64,000 nucleotides of DNA from Enterobacter sp. EA-1. GTDB lineage: Bacteria; Pseudomonadota; Gammaproteobacteria; Enterobacterales; Enterobacteriaceae. The first letter of the stretch is position 1; every line of letters begins with the position of its first letter. The stretch spans positions 2,108,001 through 2,172,000 of the forward strand of contig CP025776.1 of assembly GCA_002886105.1 (NCBI GenBank), given 5' to 3'. The notes under the pieces are model-generated. The model was not told the origin of the DNA, did no database searches, and saw only the letters and a program-made list of their open reading frames with translations. This document shows positions 22,296 through 31,578 of this stretch, piece by piece. A program made the position numbers and the translations under genes.

Positions 22296-24369
22296 ATGCC
22301 GCCGAAAGCGAAAAAAATCCCCCATGCCATGACTGTGCATGGTGATACTCGTATCGATAATTATTACTGGCTGCGGGACGACTCGCGTTCGCAGCCAGAC
22401 GTTCTGGACTATCTTCAACAAGAAAACCGCTACGGGCACGAGGTGATGGCGTCGCAACAGGCGCTTCAGGACCGTGCTTGGGGAGATTATCTCGCGCATT
22501 CCGCAGCGTGAGGTTTCTGCGCCTTATATCAAAAATGGCTACCGTTACCGGCATATCTACGAACCCGGCAACGAATATGCTATCTATCAGCGTCAGTCCG
22601 TGCTCAGTGCGGAGTGGGATGAGTGGCAGGTGCTCCTTGATGCGAACCAGCGCGCGGCGCACAGTGAGTTTTATACCCTCGGCGGCATGTCCGTTTCGCC
22701 GGATAACACCATTATGGCGATTGCGGAAGATTATCTGTCCCGTCGCCAATATGGCCTGCGGTTTCGCAATCTTGAAACCGGGAACTGGTATCCGGAGATG
22801 CTCGATAACGTCTCGCCAGAGTTCGTCTGGGTCAATGATTCTGAAACGCTCTATTATGTACGCAAACATGCGACCACGCTGCTGCCGTATCAGGTGTGGC
22901 GACATACTATTGGTACCCCGCGCAACATGATGAACTGGTCTACGAAGAGCAGGATGAAGCGTTCTATGTCGGGTTAAGCAAAACCACCTCGCAGCACTAC
23001 ATCACCATCCATCTGGCCAGCGCCACGACCAGCGAAGTTCTGCTTCTTGATGCGGAATTACCCGATGCCCAACCGCTGCGTTTTTTACCGCGGCGTAAAG
23101 ACCACGAATACAGCCTCGATCACTACCAGCACACTTTCTATCTGCGATCGAATCGGGACGGCAAAAACTTTGGTCTCTATCGCACCAAAGTCCGTGATGA
23201 AAAGCGCTGGGAAGTGCTGATCCCGGCGCGGGACCGAGGTGATGCTGGAAGGGTTTACCTTGTTTACCGACTGGCTGGTGGTTGAAGAGCGGCAGCGCGG
23301 GTTGACCAGTCTGCGGCAAATTAACCGCAAAACGCGCGAAGTTGTTGGCATTGCGTTTGATGATCCGGCGTATGTCACGTGGCTTGCTTATAACCCCGAG
23401 CCGGAAACGTCGCGGCTACGCTACGGTTACTCATCAATGACCACACCGGACACACTGTTTGAGCTGGATATGGACAGCGGTGAACGGCGTGTCATCAAGC
23501 AGATTGATGTGGCGGGTTTTGACGCCAGCCAGTACCAAAGCGAGCATTTATGGATCCATGCGCGGGATGGTGTCGAAGTGCCGGTATCGCTGGTGTACAA
23601 CAAAAATCATTTCCGCTCCGGGCAAAATCCGTTGTTGGTTTATGGTTACGGATCTTACGGTGCCAGTATGGATGCCGATTTCAGCAGCAGCCGGTTGAGC
23701 TTGCTTGAGCGCGGTTTTGTGTGCGCGATTGCGCATGTACGTGGTGGGGGGAGAATTGGGGCATGCATGGTACGAAGAGGGCAAATTTCTTAGCAAGAAA
23801 AACACCTTCAACGATTTCATTGACGTTACCGACAGCTTGCTGGCGCAGGGTTACGGTTCGCCGCTGTTCTGTTATGGCATGGGCGGGAGTGCGGGCGGAC
23901 TGTTAATTGGCGCGGTAATTAACGAACGGCCATCGTTGTTTCACGGTGTGATTGCCCGGTGCCCTTTGTCGATGTGGTCACCACCATGCTGGATGAGTCG
24001 ATCCCCTGACCACCGGTGAATTTGAGGAGTGGGGGGATCCCCGGATGAAGCCTACTATCGGTACATGAAAAGCTACAGTCCCTATGACAACATCGGCGCG
24101 CACGGTTATCCGCACATGCTGGTCACTACCGGCCTGCATGACTCGCAGGTGCAATACTGGGAACCGGCAAAATGGGTTGCCAAACTGCGGGAGTATAAAA
24201 CCGATGACAACGTACTGTTACTCTGCACGGACATGGATTCCGGGCATGGCGGGAAATCAGGGCGGTTTAAATCCTATGAAGGCGTAGCGCTGGAATATGC
24301 CTTCCTGATAGCCCTCTGGCGCAGGGAACCCTGCCGGGGCAAAGCGCGGATTACTCTTCACCTAAATAG
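22296..24369 (+). CDS. ptrB: oligopeptidase B PtrB (frameshifted)
   Basis: Serine peptidase of the prolyl-oligopeptidase family, cutting small peptides after Arg/Lys. The N-terminal beta-propeller begins [20 protein letters not shown]. The catalytic domain has the nucleophile in [15 protein letters not shown] (Ser at about residue 533), and the acid and base in [20 protein letters not shown]. Breaks near 22490, 22925, 23237, 23750, 23965, 24035 and 24325. In the restored frame it ends YSSPK at 24367-24369, running 19 bases into the convergent exoX. Confidence 0.94.
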
Positions 24370-25003
24370 TGTTTCAGCGTCAGGCGCAGTTCCGGGCTCA
24401 TGCGCTCAAGGTTATTGAATAACCACCGCAGGTAGCCGGATCGCGATCGGCGATTTCGGATACCGGTTTGCCCCGGTATTTACCGAACGTAAACGTCGTC
24501 AGTAGCGCGGGGCGACCGGTAATCGTCGCCATTTCATCTGCGGACCAGCCTGAGACCTGCATAATATCAATCAGCAACGCTGCGGTAATATAGCAGTCGT
24601 AAAGCGCCCGGTGATGATGCAGACCCGGCGGCGCTGAGTTTGCGGGATTTATACAGCGCCATATTACTGTATTTAATGCCCGGCCACAGGCGACGCGCCA
24701 GTTTCATCGTGCAAATCCACTCGTCAGCATTTCCGGCAGGACGCGGCGATCAAAGCTGGCATTGTGGGCGACATACCAGTTGCTGCCGTAATAATTCGGC
24801 ACAATCTCTTCTATCCATGGCTGGTTGGCTACCATCGATTCGGTGATCCGGTGTATCGCCATGGCTTGTGAACTGATGGGACGGTCAGGGCGAACCAGAT
24901 GGCTCATCGGATTGACGATTTGCCCGTCCACGACGTCAACGGAGGCAATTTCGACAATGCCCCCTTGCAGATCGCAGGTTTCGGTATCGATAACACGCAA
25001 CAT
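24351..25003 (-). CDS. exoX: DnaQ-like exodeoxyribonuclease X (frameshifted)
   Basis: DEDDh 3'-5' exonuclease acting in mismatch and damage repair. The first motif [20 protein letters not shown] contains the metal-binding D and E. The middle block is [16 protein letters not shown]; the third ([20 protein letters not shown]) lies in shifted frames after breaks near 24715 and 24640. The end LKHYLGEE stops at 24351. Overlaps the end of ptrB tail to tail. Confidence 0.92.
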
Positions 25004-25014
25004 ACCCGACTCCG

Positions 25015-25245
25015 TTATTTCGCTTTAGGCTCATAAGGTAAGCGGGAAAGCGACACTGAGGCCAGCCGATGCGCAATCAAGCGCTCGCGAAACCAGTGCG
25101 CAGGTGCTCTGGCTGTTCTCGCTCGATGGCTTCCAGCAATCACAGGCATGTTATAGCGCTCTTTAAATGCGACGCCTGCCGCGGCAAGATCGACATTGAT
25201 CTTATCCATTTCGTCCTGCTCAAGTTGCGCAAGGTTCGTTGTCAT
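25015..25245 (-). CDS. holE: DNA polymerase III theta subunit HolE (two compensating indels)
   Basis: Stabilises the epsilon proofreading subunit. 76 residues, starting [20 protein letters not shown] and ending [12 protein letters not shown]. The overall length is exactly that of the family, but the stretch after YNMPVIA reads [13 protein letters not shown] instead of the expected [12 protein letters not shown]. An extra G before GGAAGCC (about 25135) and a loss about 35 bases away cancel out. Eleven bases separate its stop from the exoX start, so they may share a transcript. Confidence 0.92.
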   Translation of the reverse strand: MTTNLAQLEQDEMDKINVDLAAAGVAFKERYNMPVIAGSHRARTARAPAHWFRERLIAHRLASVSLSRLPYEPKAK

Positions 25246-25383
25246 GATTTTCTCCCACGGGTTCACGCGGCAAAAGTTACTAAGCCTGCCGCATAAAGAC
25301 AAGCACGCCGACGATGATACTCGACGCGATTATTATACAGGGTTATTCTCTGCCCCATATGTATAACAAAAGGAATGAACAAT

Positions 25384-25756
25384 ATGCTCACATCTGCTGT
25401 TCGCCGCTGGCGCACGATCGCGCTGATCACCACGCTTTTTGCCGCTCCCGCCGCGCTGGCGCATGCACATTTGAAAAACCAGTATCCGGCAGCGGGGGGC
25501 GGAGGTTACGGCAGCACCGCAGGCGCTAACGCTCACCTTTTCTGAAGGTATCGAACCGCAGTTCAGCGGCATCAGCGTCACCGGGAGTCAGCAACAAATT
25601 ATCACGACCGGCACAATCAAACGCAATGAGAATGACAAAACGCAAATGATCGTGCCGCTGGAGCAGCCGCTTATGCCGGGCCATTATACTGTTAACTGGC
25701 GCGGTTTCCGTCGACGGGCACAAAACGCACGGCCAGTATCAATTTTCTGTGAAGTA
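25384..25756 (+). CDS. yobA: CopC-domain periplasmic protein YobA (frameshifted)
   Basis: CopC-like copper-handling protein. The signal peptide MLTSAVRRWRTIALITTLFA ends PAALA, followed by the copper-ligand-type N-terminus HAHLKNQYPAA. The core ALTLTFSEGIEPQFSGISV is followed by the C-terminal NWRVSVDGHKTHGQYQFSVK, restored across breaks at 25490 and 25710. Stop 25754-25756; yebZ begins 2 bases later, so the pair is co-translated. Confidence 0.9.
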
Positions 25757-25758
25757 AC

Positions 25759-26621
25759 CATGCTGGCGACGGGGTATGTTGCGCTGCGATTCGTTCATTT
25801 TGCAGCCCTGATGATGATTTTCGGCTGCGCACTGTTCAGCGCGTGGCTGGCTCCGCATAACCTGCGCCGTTTGCTGACGCATCGTTTTCGCACGCTGCAA
25901 CACGTCTGTTTGTGGTTGAGTGCGGTGAGTACCGTGCTGATATTCGGCGTGCAGGGCGGAATGATGGGTGACGGCTGGCAGGATGTTTTGCGCCCGGAAA
26001 TCTGGCTGGCGTTGACCGGCACACAGTTCGGTTCGGTCTGGACGCTGCAAATCCTGATGGCCTTGTTAACCCTGACTGTTGCCCTGTTGCAACCGCAGAA
26101 CCAGCAACGACTGCTGTTGCTGGTGGCTATCCAGTTTTTGCTGGCGGCAGGCGTCGGACATGCTGCGATGCGAGGAGGGAATGGCGGGTGTTTTGCAACG
26201 AGGTAATCATCTTTTGCATTTGCTCTGTGCAGCGGTCTGGCTTGGCGGATTGCTTCCGGTGCTGTTTTGCATGCAACTGGCGCGTGGGCGCTGGCATGCT
26301 GCGGCGATAGCGACAATGATGCGCTTTTCCCGCTACGGGCATTTTGCCGTCGCCGGGGTTATTCTGACCGGTATTATTAATACTCTACGATGGTTCGTTT
26401 TGCCGTGGAACAGTGCCTCGGGGGCGAATGCTGTTGCTGAAATGTGCGCTTGTGGCGCTGATGGTGGTAATTGCCCTTGTGAATCGGTATGTTCTGGGTG
26501 CACGACTGAGCCTGGAAAATGACGTTCCGGCTGCAGTTTATACGCATGACATGGGCCGAAGTGGGGCTCGGCGCGCTGGTGCTGGCGGCGGTAAGCGTAT
26601 TTGCAACTGGGAACCTTTTGA
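25759..26621 (+). CDS. yebZ: CopD-family inner-membrane protein YebZ (frameshifted)
   Basis: Polytopic CopD-like protein presumed to move copper across the inner membrane with YobA. Starts MLATGYVALRFVHFAALMMI; at least eight hydrophobic helices follow, including LQILMALLTLTVALLQPQNQ and GNHLLHLLCAAVWLGGLLPV. Conserved His in RFVHF, GHA and LLHLL are possible metal sites. Breaks near 26180, 26415 and 26605. The end VFATWEPF stops at 26619-26621. Confidence 0.9.
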
Positions 26622-26638
26622 CTGAACCGGCGGAAAGA

Positions 26639-26980
26639 ATGAAAAAAAGTGTATTGGTATTGTTACTGTTAGCCTGTTCGGGCGCTGCGCTGGCGGCACC
26701 GCAGGTGATCACCGTTAGCCGTTTTGGGAAATCGGTAAAGACAAGTGGGCGTTTAATCGTGAAGAAGTGATGCTCACCTGTCGGCCGGGTAAGGCATTGT
26801 ACGCGATTAACCCGAGCACGCTGGTGCAATATCCGCTGAACGATGTTGCACAACAGCAGTTGCCAGCGGCAAAAGCAGTGGTCAGCCGATTAGCATTATC
26901 CAGATAGACGATCCCAACCGGCCCTCGGTGAAAAGATGAGTCTTGCTCCGTTTATTTCCCGGGCCGAGACGCTTTGTTAA
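26639..26980 (+). CDS. yebY: DUF2511 protein YebY (frameshifted)
   Basis: About 113 residues with a signal peptide ([20 protein letters not shown]). The mature part reads PQVITVSRF, then [20 protein letters not shown] in the next frame after loss near 26732. It continues [18 protein letters not shown] and [20 protein letters not shown], ending RAETLC at 26978-26980. Function unknown; it follows the copper-linked yobA-yebZ pair and is probably in their operon. Confidence 0.88.
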
Positions 26981-27010
26981 AATCAGTTATTAACGCACTG
27001 ATTTAAAATA

Positions 27011-27047
27011 AAAACCGCAAGCCTGTATTAACAAGTCTTGCGGTTTT
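27011..27047. terminator. terminator after yebY and of SraC
   Basis: Stem AAAACCGCAAG / CTTGCGGTTTT. On the minus strand it is followed by TTTTTATTTT, a strong intrinsic terminator expected for the 3' end of SraC (RyeA); on the plus strand it can end yebY mRNA. Confidence 0.75.
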
Positions 27048-27133
27048 AACATTTTGAAGCGTGACGATAACCTGATTTTTTGACCACTTTGTCGCGGACT
27101 GGAAAACCCCGGCGTCGTCATCTATTCTTAAAG

Positions 27134-27239
27134 TGCCGGGGCGACTTAGCCTGCATTAATGCCAACTTTAGCGCACGGCTCTCTCCCAAGAGTTTACTTC
27201 CTCGGACCGAATACAGGAATCGTGTTCGGTCTTTTTTTT
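27134..27239 (+). ncRNA. sdsR: stationary-phase small RNA SdsR (RyeB)
   Basis: Recognised by GCGACTTAGCCTGCATTAAT, then GCGCACGGCTCTCTCCCAAG, which match E. coli SdsR closely. The 3' terminator is ACCGAATACAGGAATCGTGT-TCGGT plus eight T (27206-27238). Upstream TCTATTCTTAAAG is a sigma-S-type -10 region. SdsR is an Hfq-bound RNA that represses mRNAs such as tolC, ompD and mutS in relatives. Its place between yebY and pphA is conserved. Confidence 0.92.
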
Positions 27240-27391
27240 GGGCACTCCAGTAATACCAGCCCGGCAGCGCGAATTCAAGCGGTTATCATGCGACTGTTGC
27301 ACTGGCGTTTGAAAGGCAATTAAAACGAAACGCGCAGAAATGACCGGGCGTTCAGTCTCCTCCGCAAATACGGTGCGCAGGCATTATTCCC

Positions 27392-27543
27392 TTACCAACC
27401 TCCCGGTCCACCGCCACCCGGTCCTGCATTGGGGCTCCGCCGTCCACCGTGTCCGCGCCGGGCTGGTCCCCAGAAGGGCCAATACAACCAGAAAGAGAAA
27501 GTGCTGCGCTAAGCGCGATAACCAGAAAAATGACTTTTTTCAT
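27392..27543 (-). CDS. small Gly-rich lipoprotein, unknown function (one base missing)
   Basis: The signal peptide MKKVIFLVIALSAALSLSGC ends in a clear lipobox (LSGC), with GGAG a few bases upstream of the start. In the uncorrected frame the tail runs to 27352 as a less plausible sequence. Restoring one G (ATTGGCCC to ATTGGGCCC, about 27474) gives GPFWGPARRGHGGRRSPNAG, then PGGGGPGGW and a stop at 27392-27394, about 49 residues. I prefer that reading because it is low-complexity Gly/Pro/Arg like other tiny enterobacterial lipoproteins. I do not recognise the family. It is absent from this site in E. coli. Confidence 0.65.
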
Positions 27544-27691
27544 ATAAACTCCTCGACAGGGAGCGACAATTTATCATTAATCCATGGGGTTAACTTAAGG
27601 TAAATCTTAAAAAATGTGATTAAATTGTGAAGAGACGCCCACATGGAGTGGGAGTTTCTGGAAGAGGGGAGAAATATAGCTATGGTTGAGT

Positions 27692-27723
27692 ATTAAAGGC
27701 AGAGTGTAATACTGCCTTTTAAT
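27692..27723. terminator. terminator overlapping the VirK-family stop codon
   Basis: ATTAAAGGCAG pairs with CTGCCTTTTAAT around AGTGTAATA; on the minus strand it ends the VirK-like transcript. Confidence 0.7.
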
Positions 27724-28649
27724 ATTTATCAGAGAAACAGTTAAGTTTTGCCGTCACCTCATCCAGTAATTCAAAACGACGGCGATATTCAGCACGTTTT
27801 ACTGGCAATCGCTTCCAAGGGGTTTACGGGTAAATTGGTAGAACGCCAGCGCTGCATTCTCTTTTCGCCTTCAATAGGAAGCCCAAAATTCATCGTAGCT
27901 GGCGTGGAAATGACGACCTTTGCTTAAACGATAACGCAGTGCGCGAAAGACGTGACCGTTATCACTGACCCATAGTGCCGCTACGCCAGTTGCCAACTGG
28001 CTCAATACTTCCAGCAACATCTTTTTCGGGAATACGCCGTGACAGGCGCGTGGCGACTTTAATGACGTCATGATTAACGTTTTTACGCGGCCCTTGTAAC
28101 CCGCCAATGACCAGCGCGCGCTGACCGTTTCTCGCTCACTACGCGAATGTCGCACTGGCCAGCAAGATATTATCAGCATCACGTAGCCACAATGTACTTT
28201 CGCCCTCACGTTCTGCTTTACTGGCACAGGAAGCGTACAGACAAAACCGGCTATCATCTTTGCCTGTAAATTCAATGACCTGGCACGACTCTGCCGCACT
28301 CAGCGCATCTGCCAGCACAGGAGGAACTCGTCTGTCGGGTCGTGTAATGCGCAATGATGGCATCAGCACGCTGTGCTGCATTCAAACCGCGGGTCAGGTA
28401 CTGGCGATGTGATTTGCTCGGCAGCGTTACCTGTGCGCTAAGCAGACGGTCAAATTCCGGGCGACGCGATAGGTTGTTCAGCATGCGGGTCGTTGGCGAC
28501 CAGAAAAGCAATGAACGTAGTAGAAACTTAATACGATAATTGGTCTTTTCCAGATGGGGCCGGGGAATAATGCGACCGGTGACTAAATCGGAAATAATAT
28601 GCCGATTGTAATTTGCATTAAGTTCTGTGCGCAGGCTGATATTTGACAC
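27719..28649 (-). CDS. VirK/YbjX family (DUF535) protein (frameshifted)
   Basis: About 309 residues. GTG start at 28649 preceded by GAGGTCC. Blocks in order: MSNISLRTELNANYNRHIIS; LPSKSHRQYLTRGLNAAQRA; CQVIEFTGKDDSRFCLYASC; ALVIGGLQG; RACHGVFPKKMLLEVLSQLA; and the hallmark RALRYRLSKGRHFHASYDEF near the C-terminus. The ending KLNCFSDKY runs into the terminator. Indels near 28335, 28140, 28080, 28030, 27880 and 27800. VirK is linked to virulence and envelope stress resistance in Shigella and Salmonella, but its biochemical role is unknown. E. coli has its homologue (ybjX) elsewhere, so this looks like a paralogue or relocated copy. Confidence 0.85.
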
Positions 28650-28816
28650 GATGAGGACCTCTTATTGTTTCACCGCTATTTTAGAGATCCGCAAAATACA
28701 AATTAACGCTGTCAGGTACTTTATTTACGCTTCGTTTAGGGAGGATTTAGATTATTAACATGGCCCGAATATTATTCCCTTCGTCAAGGCTTTTCTATAC
28801 TTCGTAAGGGGGAAAT

Positions 28817-29458
28817 ATGTAAATGAACGTATTGACGGCACACGCTGGCGGCATATCTGGATTGTGGGTGACCTGCACGGTTGTCACCCGCAATTAATGG
28901 GGGCATTACGCGACCGCCAGTTTGACCCTTATCAGGATCTGCTCATTTGCGTCGATTTGATCGATCGCGGGCCGCAAAGTCTTCAGTGCCTCAGGTTACT
29001 GAATAAAAAATGGTTTAAAACCGTGCGCGGAAATCATGAGCAGATGGCGATTGATGCAGTGCGTTACGGTGATACGGCGATGTGGCAACTCAACGGGGGG
29101 CGATGGTTCGCAGAGCTCTCTCATGCAGAGCAACAGCAGGCGCTGGAGGCATTGCACACCTGTGCAGCACTACCCTATCCTCGAATTGCGCTGCGACACC
29201 GGCATCAATGTCATTGCCCACGCCGATTATCCGTCTGAGGAGTACCAGTGGGATAAAGCAGTAGACCGCGAGTCAGCGTTGTGGCGACGCGACAGGTTAA
29301 ATCAGCTCTTGTCCGGCAAAGACGGAAAAATAGCCGGGGCGGACCATTTCTGGTTCGGACATACGCCGCTGAAGCAGCGCTATGATGCGTATAATCTGCA
29401 CTATATCGATACGGGGGCGGTGTTTGGCGGTGCGCTAACGCTGGTTCAGGTGCAGTAA
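28817..29458 (+). CDS. pphA: protein phosphatase PphA (frameshifted, Gly missing in a motif)
   Basis: PPP-family serine/threonine phosphatase (PrpA) tied to misfolded-protein signalling. Motifs: WIVGDLHGCHPQL (GDxHG), VDLIDRG (expected GDxIDRG), VRGNHEQM (GNHE), and HADYPSEEYQWDKAVDRESA. The Gly before the second metal-binding Asp is missing by an in-frame 3-base gap near 28954, probably an error. Starts at 28817 and 28823 are both possible, because the N-terminus is frameshifted there. A break near 29172 interrupts ALPYILELR. The end LTLVQVQ stops at 29456-29458. Confidence 0.92.
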
Positions 29459-29644
29459 TCAAAAATCGCTGAATTCATTGGCCGGACGCCAGAAACCGTC
29501 AATAAACTCTTCAACGGGGTAGCAGCCTCCGCGGCGCAAACGCTGATCGTCCATGGCGCGCAGGCACTGTTGCTCGGTATTGAACACATCAATGACGATA
29601 TCGTCACATCCACCCCAGCAAACGAATAAGACCAGAGCGAACAT
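29459..29644 (-). CDS. yebW: YebW family small protein
   Basis: 61 residues: MFALVLFVCWGGCDDIVIDV, then Cys-containing TEQQCLRAMDDQRLRRGGCY and PVEEFIDGFWRPANEFSDF. Intact and close to E. coli YebW throughout. The start is set at MFALV as in E. coli, although an ATG 8 codons upstream is in frame. Function unknown. Its stop directly abuts the pphA stop. Confidence 0.88.
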   Translation of the reverse strand: MFALVLFVCWGGCDDIVIDVFNTEQQCLRAMDDQRLRRGGCYPVEEFIDGFWRPANEFSDF

Positions 29645-29713
29645 TCCATCCTCGGTACAGTACAACGTAACGATAAGTGGGGGATGAATGGCAGGGAAAT
29701 CAGGCGGGTAAAT

Positions 29714-29734
29714 AACCCGTCTTACGGACGGGTT
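29714..29734. terminator. hairpin after yebV
   Basis: AACCCGTC-TTACG-GACGGGTT stem in the short gap downstream of yebV on the minus strand; weak T tract. Confidence 0.6.
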
Positions 29735-29743
29735 CCCTTTGGA

Positions 29744-29982
29744 TCAGGCAAGACGCATAACCCATCAGACTTCTGATCGTAATGCTCCCCGGTACAGGAC
29801 CGAATGTTCGCCGTTGAGAATTGCCGGTATGCTGGTATCCGCATCCCGGTGGCATCAAGTTGCTACATAAATCCGGGTCAGAATCGCAGGGGATCCGTAA
29901 CGTTCGTTCCCCCTGATTATCCCCCTTGCAGCTCGGCATCATCGATTTCGAATGCGCCTATGCGCACGCTGGTCTTCGTCAT
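29744..29982 (-). CDS. yebV: YebV family protein (frameshifted)
   Basis: About 78 residues. Starts MTKTSVRIGAFEIDDAELQG, then RTLRIPCDSDPDLCSNL in a second frame and IPAILNGEHSVLYRG in a third. It ends MRLA with the stop at 29744-29746. Indels near 29930, 29865 and 29795. Function unknown; no membrane segment. Confidence 0.82.
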
Positions 29983-30094
29983 AATGTTTCTCCATTGATC
30001 GCTGATATTGTGGTACGACCAGTAAGGTCGCCCAAAATTCAGCTTGGTACAACACAGAGCAAGTTGCCAGTCAGAACGTGCTATTTTTTGCGCG

Positions 30095-31508
30095 TCACGC
30101 ATTCCCGGCAAACAAGCGCCCATCACGCACCAGTTCGCGGGGTAGCTGTTCTTCAGTCGTGAACCGACTTTTTTGGCCAACCCCAGTGGTTGCCCCTCGG
30201 AACGTGACAATCACATCATCGCGTGTGGCGTGGCTTGCGGATAGATGTCCCGTCCGCGATACCACTCTTCGGCTTCCGCTTGCGTCAGTGGAAGGCGAGG
30301 GGATTGTCATGTCCTGCCAGCACAATGGCTTCATGTTGCCAGCGATAGCCTTTGTTGTGTGTTTCCGCGAGGCGGATACCGATGCGGGAGAAACGGACTC
30401 TTCCCGATCAACGGTTCGATATCGGCCGGGAAAAGCCAGATCTCTTTATCCCGCTGCCACAGATGCAGTTCATCACCCCTAGCGGAGCCCCACGGCCTTC
30501 GCAGCGGTTTCCCACCAATGCGGTTTCACGTGGTTTCGGAGTGAAGGGAAATTCCCCACTTGTAGGTGGGGGCGGCAGGGCGACATCGGCAGTTTTACGC
30601 AATCGGGCGACGAAGAAACCTTCGCAGTCGTAAATTTGTGGAAAAACGTGCAGGAAACCGTCGGCGGTGAGTGCGCCCGGCATCGGGGAAGAGGTCGCCC
30701 AGTGGCAGAAACTCAACGGCATTTGGTATTGATCTCTCAGCCAATGACAGATGGCTTCGTTTTCATCACGGTTGAGCGTGCAGGTGGAATAAACCAGTAC
30801 CCCACCGGAGCGCAATGCGTGAAACGCGCTCATAATCAGTTCGCGTTGGGTGGCGGCTATCTCCAGATTGCTGGCGACGGACCAGTTTTCAGCGCGTCGG
30901 CATCTTTACGCACCACACCTTCCCCGGAGCAGGGGGCATCAAGCAAAATCGCATCAAACATCCCCGGTAGCGCGGGCCAAATACGCGCCCATCGAAATGG
31001 GTCAACGCAACGTTACGGATGCCGCTACGACTGATATTGGCATGCAGCACTTTCACCCGGCTGGCGGAGAACTCGTTGGCGAGAATAGCGCCGTTGTTCT
31101 CCATCTTTGCGGCGATTTGCGTGGTTTTCGACCCCGGAGCTGCCATCCATCACCCGTTGCGGCATCTCACCGTCGGCAAACAGCGCTGCGACTGGCAACA
31201 TGGAACTGGCTTCCTGAATGTAAAATAAGCCGCCGGTGTTCCGCAGTACTGCCCAGTGGCAGCGTCTCCTCATCATCCCGCTCGATCCAGAAGCCTTCTG
31301 CACACCACGGGACCGGCGTCAGTTGCCAGCCATAGGGTGACACCAGTGTCAGAAAATCCGACGGTGATTTTTAGCGTATTCACGCGGATGCTGCGGCGCA
31401 GCGGACGCTGACAGGCAGCAATGAATTCGTCGAAAGAGATGTTCCGGCATTGCGAGGCGCATTTGCGCCGAGGAATTCTTCAGGAAGGTAGACAGCGTTT
31501 TGAGCCAC
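30095..31508 (-). CDS. rsmF: 16S rRNA (cytosine-1407-C5) methyltransferase RsmF (frameshifted)
   Basis: NSUN/RsmB-family enzyme methylating C1407 in 16S rRNA. The probable start is GTG at 31508 ([12 protein letters not shown]), as in E. coli, where it begins MAQHTVYF. Blocks: [62 protein letters not shown]; and the catalytic [12 protein letters not shown] region near 30920. [20 protein letters not shown] has the second Cys, and the PUA-like C-terminus ends [13 protein letters not shown]. About ten indels (for example 31440, 31365, 31245, 31128, 30960, 30530, 30200). Confidence 0.92.
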
Positions 31509-31578
31509 GGAGCGCACCACAAGGAGTAAAACAGGCGCGCAGTAAAGGCTCGGCGCAGGCACGCCGGAGCCAGCAGGT

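Larger units (their letters stand above)
27011..27258 (-). ncRNA. sraC: probable SraC/RyeA antisense RNA
   Basis: In E. coli a roughly 250-nt RNA runs opposite SdsR and ends before yebY. The strong minus-strand terminator at 27011-27047 is in the right place. The 5' end is not visible from sequence and is set by the E. coli length. Confidence 0.45.
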
